A DNA stretch of 9,459 nucleotides from an uncultured Alphaproteobacteria bacterium (GTDB lineage Bacteria > Pseudomonadota > Alphaproteobacteria > RF32 > CAG-239): the NCBI GenBank assembly GCA_944392185.1, contig CALXVW010000124.1:1-9459 (forward strand), in the 5' to 3' direction. A program made the translations under genes and the position numbers. The notes beneath the pieces were generated by a model. That model ran no database searches and was not told the origin of the DNA. It saw nothing but the letters and a program-made list of their open reading frames with translations. This document shows, piece after piece, positions 1 to 5,113 of this stretch (positions are counted from its first letter, which is position 1; each line of letters opens with the position of its first letter).

Positions 1-378
1 GTTTTCCCGGATGATTGGATTATTACCTCTTTGACCCTGAAAGTCGAACCAAAAGATCCGGAAGAAACACTCAAAATGATAAATGAGCAAAAAAATTATC
101 GTATCAAAACTCAGCCGCACAATGTTAAAACCGCCGGTTCAACTTTCAAAAATCCGGAAGGACTGCGTGCTTGGGAGCTGATTAAAAAAGCAGGGTGTGC
201 CGATTTGCACATCAATGGAGCAAAGGTTTCTGAAAAACACTGCAATTTTTTGGTTAATGCCGGTGGAGCTACGGCCCATGATATTGAAACTTTGGGCGAA
301 ACGATTGTTCAAAAAGTGAAAGAAACAACTTCTATTACTCTCGAGTGGGAAGTCAAACGAATGGGAATCCACAAATAA
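1..378 (+). CDS. murB: UDP-N-acetylenolpyruvoylglucosamine reductase MurB, C-terminal part (5' end outside window)
   Basis: MurB is the cytoplasmic FAD/NADPH enzyme that reduces UDP-GlcNAc-enolpyruvate to UDP-MurNAc in peptidoglycan precursor synthesis. Only the last 125 codons are visible; the frame is open to base 1, so the TTG at 31 is internal and not the start. The visible part is the C-terminal MurB domain. The signature TAGSTFKNP carries the Ser (codon 139-141) that serves as proton donor in the family. The closing EWEVKRMG block carries the Glu (codon 349-351) that completes the active site by family comparison. Between them are the usual AWELIKKAGC, VSEKHCNFLVN and ATAHDIETLGE blocks. 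Nothing looks broken. The gene ends three bases before ftsQ, without the ddl gene commonly found between them. Identity is very secure; completeness at the 5' end cannot be judged. Confidence 0.96.
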   Translation, partial: VFPDDWIITSLTLKVEPKDPEETLKMINEQKNYRIKTQPHNVKTAGSTFKNPEGLRAWELIKKAGCADLHINGAKVSEKHCNFLVNAGGATAHDIETLGETIVQKVKETTSITLEWEVKRMGIHK

Positions 379-381
379 AAA

Positions 382-1251
382 ATGGAACAAGAAGCTGAAA
401 CCAAAATATCAACTCCGGTTGAAAATATTCTCAAACCTCAGCGAGAATGGCCGCTCAGGTTAGTGGGAACTTTGTTTGTTTTGGCTTTTATTTTTGTTTT
501 GGCAGCCCTGATCCTCACCTTGAAGAATGACTTAGTCGGCAAGCGTCTGCAGGAACTGCAAGAAGAGTTATATGCCTTTGGCGGCAGGCAGGGATTGGTG
601 CTTGAAGATATTGTTGTCACAGGACGAGAACGTACCTCAAAAGAAGAACTAAATCAGGCTTTGAGGCTTAACCGCGGCGATAATATGCTCAAAATTAATG
701 TCTATGATATTAAAGACAAGATTGAACAACTGCCTTGGGTTAAGCAGGCTTATGTGCGTCGCAGCTTGTTGCCGAATGTTTTGCATATTGATATTGAGGA
801 GCGCCAAGTTAAGGCTATTTGGCAGATTAATGAAAAGTTTTATCCGCTTGATGAAGACGGAAAAGTTATTGAGGCTGATTATCAGATTACCGAGCCGATT
901 TTGCTGATTGTCGGTGCCGGTGCGCCTGAGAATTTTAAAAATCTTTTGGCTGCCTTAAAAGACGGCGACAAAGATTATATTGAAAGAGTGAAGGTTGCTA
1001 ATTTTATTTCAGGGCGCCGGTGGAATCTTATTTTGGATGATATTCGCAACGGAGTGACGGTTAAATTGCCGGAAGATGATATTGCCAAAGCTTGGAAAAA
1101 ATTGGTGAAACTTGATGAAACAAAAGGGATTTTTAAACGTAAATTAACCATCATTGATTTAAGATTACCCAATAAGATTGTGGTGAAATTGCGCAAGGGT
1201 TCTGAAGATGAGCCCAAAAAGCTCAATAAAACCAAAGAACATAAGTTATAA
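382..1251 (+). CDS. ftsQ: Cell division protein FtsQ
   Basis: FtsQ is a bitopic inner-membrane divisome protein that links early Z-ring proteins to the FtsB/FtsL and FtsW/FtsI synthase complex. The 289-residue product has a cytoplasmic N-terminus (about 1-25), one transmembrane segment (about 26-47, LVGTLFVLAFIFVLAALIL), a POTRA domain (about 72-141, including VTGRERTSKEEL, LPWVKQAYVRRSLLPNVLHIDIEE) and the periplasmic beta domain (about 142-272). The tail is lysine-rich. The length is normal for the family. The ATG at 382 is the first possible start, because the murB stop TAA lies in the same frame two codons upstream (TAA-AAA-ATG). I see no good Shine-Dalgarno sequence, so translation probably depends on ribosomes finishing murB. 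ftsA follows 13 nt downstream. Function is assigned by domain layout and position; FtsQ sequences diverge widely, but the combination is convincing. Confidence 0.95.
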   Translation: MEQEAETKISTPVENILKPQREWPLRLVGTLFVLAFIFVLAALILTLKNDLVGKRLQELQEELYAFGGRQGLVLEDIVVTGRERTSKEELNQALRLNRGDNMLKINVYDIKDKIEQLPWVKQAYVRRSLLPNVLHIDIEERQVKAIWQINEKFYPLDEDGKVIEADYQITEPILLIVGAGAPENFKNLLAALKDGDKDYIERVKVANFISGRRWNLILDDIRNGVTVKLPEDDIAKAWKKLVKLDETKGIFKRKLTIIDLRLPNKIVVKLRKGSEDEPKKLNKTKEHKL

Positions 1252-1252
1252 A

Positions 1253-1258
1253 AAAGGA
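1253..1258 (+). promoter_or_regulatory. Ribosome binding site of ftsA
   Basis: AAAGGA lies 6 nt before the ATG at 1265 and just behind the ftsQ stop codon. It supports that ATG as the ftsA start. Confidence 0.7.
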
Positions 1259-1264
1259 TTGTAA

Positions 1265-2524
1265 ATGGTGTCACATTCGTTTAGCAGGCCGACAACAATT
1301 GCCGCTTTGGATATCGGGTCTTCCAAGGTGTGTTGTGTTATTGCCAAAATGAGCCGCGATAAACGAATTAATATTACCGGCTATGGTTATAATGCCTCTA
1401 AGGGAATTAAAAACGGCGTTGTTACCGATATTAACCAAGCAACTCTTTCTGTCTGCAATGCGGTTGAAACGGCCGAGCAAATGGCCGGTGAGCGAATTGA
1501 CCGCGTTATCGTTAATATTTCCGGTGATAAAATTAAAAGCGTTATTAAAGATTCAACCATTACCCTCAATAAAAATCGTCCGGTCAGTGAGAGCGATTTA
1601 GTAAAAGTTATTGATAAGGGAATCCACAAAATAAACGTTGAGGGCTGTGAGCTTATTCACTGTCTGCCCACAAATTATCGTTTAGACGGAGGAGAAGATA
1701 TTAAAGATCCTCGCAATATCTTTGGCGAAACTTTGTCTGTTGATATTTTGCTTGGGTTAGTGCCGGATATTATGTTTCGCAATGTTGCTACCGTGGTTGA
1801 AAATGCACATCTGGAAATTGCCGGTAAAACATTTTCTTCTTATGCCTCAGGTCTTGCCTGTTTGGTCGATGATGAGCGGGAGCTCGGGGCCACCGTTGTT
1901 GATATGGGAGGCGGCACAACTTCTATTGCCAGTTTTCGGCACGGATATCCGGTTTATTTTGCCTCGCTGCCGGTGGGCGGAAACAATGTGACGAACGATA
2001 TTGCTTATGGTCTCACGACATCTTTTTCTCACGCCGAAAGATTAAAAACTTTGCACGGCTGTGCCTTCTTGAGCTCTCAAGACAATGAGGAAACCATTAA
2101 TGTTTATCCGGTTGGGGAGGAAGACGACAGCTGCATCAAGCAAATTCCAAGAGCTGAGCTCATCAGTATCATCACTCCCAGAATCGAAGAAACTTTTGAA
2201 ATGGTCAATCGCAAGCTGGCAGAAGCCGGATTAAAAGATGTTTCAAGCCATCGGGTGGTTTTGACCGGTGGGGCATCGCAGCTGGCCGGCGTGCGCGAAA
2301 TTGCCTCAATGGTTTTGGATAAACAAGTGCGTTTGGGGCGGCCTAAAAATATTTTGAGCTTGCCGGATATTCTTTATGGGCCTTCTTTCTCTACTTGTAT
2401 CGGCATGCTTCTTTTTGCCCTTAATTATACCGAACGCAAGCCGGGAAAAATTATCAATAAGCCGGTACATTCCAATGGCGGCGGTATTTCCAAAATATTT
2501 TCTTGGTTGAAGCAGAATTTTTGA
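1265..2524 (+). CDS. ftsA: Cell division protein FtsA (actin-like Z-ring membrane tether)
   Basis: FtsA is an actin-family ATPase that binds the FtsZ C-terminal peptide, polymerises at midcell and anchors the Z-ring to the inner membrane. In the 419-residue product the actin-fold motifs appear in order: phosphate-1 loop ALDIGSSKVC (residues 14-23), the FtsA-specific 1C domain (about 85-165), phosphate-2 loop DMGGGTTS (213-220) and adenosine motif LTGGASQLAG (333-342). The last residues, GGGISKIFSWLKQNF, form the amphipathic membrane-targeting helix after a short flexible link. The length is normal, and all nucleotide-binding motifs look intact. The gene sits between ftsQ and ftsZ as in most dcw clusters. 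A 92-nt gap to ftsZ leaves room for separate ftsZ regulation. Confidence 0.98.
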   Translation: MVSHSFSRPTTIAALDIGSSKVCCVIAKMSRDKRINITGYGYNASKGIKNGVVTDINQATLSVCNAVETAEQMAGERIDRVIVNISGDKIKSVIKDSTITLNKNRPVSESDLVKVIDKGIHKINVEGCELIHCLPTNYRLDGGEDIKDPRNIFGETLSVDILLGLVPDIMFRNVATVVENAHLEIAGKTFSSYASGLACLVDDERELGATVVDMGGGTTSIASFRHGYPVYFASLPVGGNNVTNDIAYGLTTSFSHAERLKTLHGCAFLSSQDNEETINVYPVGEEDDSCIKQIPRAELISIITPRIEETFEMVNRKLAEAGLKDVSSHRVVLTGGASQLAGVREIASMVLDKQVRLGRPKNILSLPDILYGPSFSTCIGMLLFALNYTERKPGKIINKPVHSNGGGISKIFSWLKQNF

Positions 2525-2540
2525 TAAAATTTTTATCTTG

Positions 2541-2555
2541 GTAACTAAACCTTAA
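2541..2555. promoter_or_regulatory. Possible CtrA-box-like site upstream of ftsZ
   Basis: The 92-nt ftsA-ftsZ gap (2525-2616) contains GTAA, seven bases, then TTAA; on the minus strand this reads TTAA-N7-TTAC. The CtrA consensus known from Caulobacter is TTAA-N7-TTAA, so one of eight fixed positions differs. CtrA represses ftsZ in Caulobacter, and cckA, the kinase controlling CtrA, lies in this window. The region is AT-rich, and by a rough estimate a one-mismatch hit would occur by chance in about one of five such gaps. I found no convincing -35/-10 pair and no GANTC methylation site in the gap. Treat as a candidate only. Confidence 0.25.
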
Positions 2556-2600
2556 TGTATTGCGGGTTATTCTGAACTAAATTGAAATTTTTAGGATTTT

Positions 2601-2605
2601 GGGAG
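2601..2605 (+). promoter_or_regulatory. Ribosome binding site deciding the ftsZ start
   Basis: GGGAG lies 11 nt before the ATG at 2617, a slightly long spacing. An in-frame TTG at 2599 would open the frame six codons earlier, but it overlaps this GGGAG and has no usable site of its own. The ATG is therefore the preferred start. Confidence 0.55.
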
Positions 2606-2616
2606 TAAGAATTACC

Positions 2617-4302
2617 ATGTCAATCAAGTTAGCTGTTCCAGAGAAAACCGTTATGCAATTAAAGCCGCGTATCTCCGTTATCGGAGTTGGCGGCGGCGGC
2701 GGTAATGCCGTTAATAATATGATTGCTCAGAATCTGGAAGGTATTGATTTTATTGTTGCCAACACAGATGCTCAGGCTTTGGAGAACTCAAAAGCCAGCC
2801 GCAAAATTCAACTCGGTATGGAAACGACCAAAGGGCTCGGCGCCGGGGCCAGACCGGAGGTCGGAAAGTTGGCCGCTGAGGAGGCTAAAGAAGAAATTGA
2901 GCGCGAGTTAGACGGAGCTAACATGGTCTTTATCACAGCCGGTATGGGCGGCGGTACCGGTTCGGGTGCTGCTCCGGTGGTGGCCAAAATTGCTAAAGAA
3001 AAAGGAATCTTAACTGTCGGCGTAGTTACAAAACCTTTCCAATTTGAAGGTAAAAAACGCTTTGAAACCGCTGAAAAAGCTCTAATCGATTTTACCAAAG
3101 AAGTTGACAGTATCATCGTTATTCCCAACCAAAACTTGTTTAGAATCGCCGATAAAAACACAACTCTGGTTGATGCTTTTGTGATGGCCGATAATGTTCT
3201 TTATGCCGGTGTACGCTCTATTACCGACTTGATGATGATGCCGGGGCTTATCAACCTCGATTTTGCCGATATTAAAGCCATTATGGAAGACAAAGGTAAA
3301 GCCATTATGGGAACCGGCGAGGCCGAAGGCGAAGACAGAGCCATTAAGGCTGCCGAACAGGCTTTGGCTAATCCGTTGCTTGATGATTGCTCTATGCACG
3401 GTGCCAAAGGTGTCTTGATTAACATTACCGGTGGCTCTGATATCACCTTGTTTGAAATTGATGAAGCTGCCAGCCGTATCAAAGAAGAAGTGGATGAAGA
3501 TGCCAATATCATCTTTGGCTCCAGCTTTGATGATTCTTTGGGCGGAAAAATCCGCGTTTCTATCGTGGCAACCGGAATCGAGGGTGATGGTATAAAAAGA
3601 AATCCAATTCCTCAGCCGGCTTCAAAACCAATTGATGAAAGTTTTGTGAAGGTTGAGGCTGAACCTTCTGCCCCAAGAGAAGTGATTGAGGCTAATCTTG
3701 AGGTCTTTTCCGCAGTTAAACCTGTCGAAAGTGTTGATGTGGAAGAGGTTATTAATACTGCTACGGTTACTCCTTTGGCGACAGCCGAGCCGGAGGATGA
3801 TGTTGTAAGCGTGGCCGCCAATGAAGAGCAGACGGTGAAGTTCAATGACTTTGACTCTCTGGATAAATCCAGTGTGCTTGAAGATATGCCTAATGCTTCT
3901 TCTCTCTTTAAGGCTATTATTAATAAACCTGACGATATGAGCGAGGCTTCCCAAATGGAAAGCGCTCTGTCTTCAAATGAAAATTCTTTTAGGCCAAAAA
4001 GCTCTTTGAAAGTTACTGAAGAAGAGCCTGAATTATTTCCGGAGCACTCTTCTGCCCCTCTGATGGCTAAAAAGCCTGAGGAAGCTGAGGAGTTGATTGT
4101 GACACGCGATGAGGAAGAAGAACACCATATTCCCACTTTTATTGAGCGGGTAACAGGGTTCTCCATTGCTAAACGTAATCGCAAAAAACAAAAAGAAAAT
4201 GAACGTGTTCAAGAACCTGTTTCTCCATCTTTTTCTGACAATGATTTTGATGCCGAAGACAGATTAAATCTTGAAATACCTTCTTTCTTGAGAAGACGTT
4301 AG
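2617..4302 (+). CDS. ftsZ: Cell division protein FtsZ (tubulin-like GTPase)
   Basis: FtsZ polymerises with GTP into the cytokinetic Z-ring that recruits the divisome. From ATG 2617 the product has 561 residues. The GTPase core spans about 1-320: VIGVGGGGGNAVNNM (21-35), the tubulin signature GGGTGSG (111-117) and the T7 loop NLDFADIK (213-220), with Asp215 and Asp218 that complete the neighbour's active site. A long, acidic, low-complexity linker follows (about 321-550), with a basic patch AKRNRKKQKENER (518-530). The conserved C-terminal peptide LEIPSFLRRR (552-561) binds FtsA and other partners and is typical of alphaproteobacteria. From memory Caulobacter FtsZ is about 508 residues, so this linker is long for the class. 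The start was chosen from the ribosome site and from the MSIKLAVP N-terminus, which resembles relatives. A hairpin terminator follows 30 nt after the stop. Confidence 0.98.
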   Translation: MSIKLAVPEKTVMQLKPRISVIGVGGGGGNAVNNMIAQNLEGIDFIVANTDAQALENSKASRKIQLGMETTKGLGAGARPEVGKLAAEEAKEEIERELDGANMVFITAGMGGGTGSGAAPVVAKIAKEKGILTVGVVTKPFQFEGKKRFETAEKALIDFTKEVDSIIVIPNQNLFRIADKNTTLVDAFVMADNVLYAGVRSITDLMMMPGLINLDFADIKAIMEDKGKAIMGTGEAEGEDRAIKAAEQALANPLLDDCSMHGAKGVLINITGGSDITLFEIDEAASRIKEEVDEDANIIFGSSFDDSLGGKIRVSIVATGIEGDGIKRNPIPQPASKPIDESFVKVEAEPSAPREVIEANLEVFSAVKPVESVDVEEVINTATVTPLATAEPEDDVVSVAANEEQTVKFNDFDSLDKSSVLEDMPNASSLFKAIINKPDDMSEASQMESALSSNENSFRPKSSLKVTEEEPELFPEHSSAPLMAKKPEEAEELIVTRDEEEEHHIPTFIERVTGFSIAKRNRKKQKENERVQEPVSPSFSDNDFDAEDRLNLEIPSFLRRR

Positions 4303-4332
4303 TTCTTCCTATTATTGAGTTATAAACCAGCA

Positions 4333-4365
4333 AAAAAATTCCCGATCTGAAATCGGGAATTTTTT
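4333..4365. terminator. Bidirectional intrinsic terminator between ftsZ and hdaA
   Basis: A perfect 14-bp inverted repeat (4333-4346 with 4352-4365) has a GC-rich centre CCCGAT/ATCGGG, a 5-nt loop CTGAA and outer A/T tracts. Because it reads A-tract, stem, T-tract on either strand, it can stop transcription of ftsZ from the left and of hdaA from the right. It sits inside the 69-nt gap between the two convergent stop codons. Confidence 0.92.
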
Positions 4366-4371
4366 GTAATC

Positions 4372-5112
4372 TTAAAACGAAAAAAGATCTCCTTGTTTGG
4401 GAGCACCGTTTAAGACAGATAAGGCTTCTTTGACAATCGGAATACTAACAGCGCGCTTCCTTTCTAAGGATATATTATCAACCTCTGCAACCAATTTGCG
4501 CGCAAATTCAAAAGAACGCGACATATTGGCTAACATATAATTGATAATCTCAGGCGAGGGCATAATTTGCCTGTCTACAAAAAGCTTTATCAGTAATGCC
4601 GATAAAAGGTCATCATCAGGTTCTTGAATTTCCACTGCCGGAACTATATTCATTCGAGAGCGCAAATCCGGTAATTTCAAATTTAGGCGTGCAGGGGCTT
4701 GTTCTGAGGTAAATAAAATATTGCCACCCTCATCCCTATACATATTGTAAAGGTGAAATAGGGCTTCTTCATCCTTTAGTTCTTTAAGGTTTTCAATGAC
4801 CAAGCAATGGTTGTTTTCAAAAAGTTTTCGCCCCTTTTCAATGCTTATTTGGCTCGCCCTAATAAACGGAATTCTGTAGGGAAAATGGGTGAGGTTAGAA
4901 ACTTTATTGGCAAAAACATTTGCCAAATGGGTTTTGCCGCAGCCAACCGGCCCATAAATGCATAAAGCAAAATATGGCCAATTGGGCCACTGTTCTACCA
5001 ATGTGACGGCTTCTTGGTTGCAGGGAGATATTAAAAAATCTTCTCTGCCCAAGCTTGGGCGGTGCGGAAATTCAAGCGCCAGCTGTTTTATGTTTAACTC
5101 TTCTTTTGACAT
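4372..5112 (-). CDS. hdaA: HdaA-like DnaA-related AAA+ regulator of replication initiation
   Basis: Hda-type proteins dock on the beta sliding clamp and stimulate ATP hydrolysis by DnaA, preventing re-initiation; in Caulobacter the homologue is HdaA. The 246-residue product has a clamp-binding motif QLALEF (10-15), the block HRPSLGREDFLISPCN (17-32), Walker A GPVGCGKT (54-61), a Walker B strand CLVIEN (103-108), a sensor-1 segment NILFTSEQAP (131-140) and PDLRSRM (148-154), whose Arg153 is the likely arginine finger. The DnaA domain IV DNA-binding helix-turn-helix is absent, as expected for Hda. Walker B has Glu-Asn where DnaA has Asp-Asp; E. coli Hda has Asp-Asn, so variation here is normal. 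The C-terminus QGDLFSF resembles a second clamp motif. The start ATG lies one base after the cckA stop (TGA-G-ATG) with no clear ribosome site, implying coupling to cckA. A DnaA paralogue of other function is possible but less likely. Confidence 0.88.
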   Translation of the reverse strand: MSKEELNIKQLALEFPHRPSLGREDFLISPCNQEAVTLVEQWPNWPYFALCIYGPVGCGKTHLANVFANKVSNLTHFPYRIPFIRASQISIEKGRKLFENNHCLVIENLKELKDEEALFHLYNMYRDEGGNILFTSEQAPARLNLKLPDLRSRMNIVPAVEIQEPDDDLLSALLIKLFVDRQIMPSPEIINYMLANMSRSFEFARKLVAEVDNISLERKRAVSIPIVKEALSVLNGAPKQGDLFSF

Positions 5113-5113
5113 C

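Noticed and set aside
2523..2537. Inverted repeat GATAAA-ATT-TTTATC just after the ftsA stop, considered as a terminator
   Set aside because: The stem is only six A/T-rich pairs with a 3-nt loop and no following T tract, so it would be unstable, and ftsZ is expected to be at least partly co-transcribed.
2525..2616. A sigma-70-like promoter for ftsZ
   Set aside because: TTGGTA near 2538 and TATTCT near 2568 are too far apart, and no other pair has acceptable spacing, so I did not annotate a promoter.
2599..2616. Upstream TTG as ftsZ start
   Set aside because: The TTG overlaps the GGGAG ribosome site, and the ATG at 2617 gives the N-terminus typical of relatives.
2808..3161. A 117-codon open frame on the minus strand within ftsZ
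   Set aside because: It is fully inside the conserved GTPase core coding region, resembles no known protein, and is explained by codon use of ftsZ.
3612..4184. A 190-codon open frame on the minus strand, rich in Ser
   Set aside because: It lies opposite the FtsZ linker and its Ser/Thr-rich composition is what the acidic linker codons give when read backwards. It has no recognisable domain or ribosome site.
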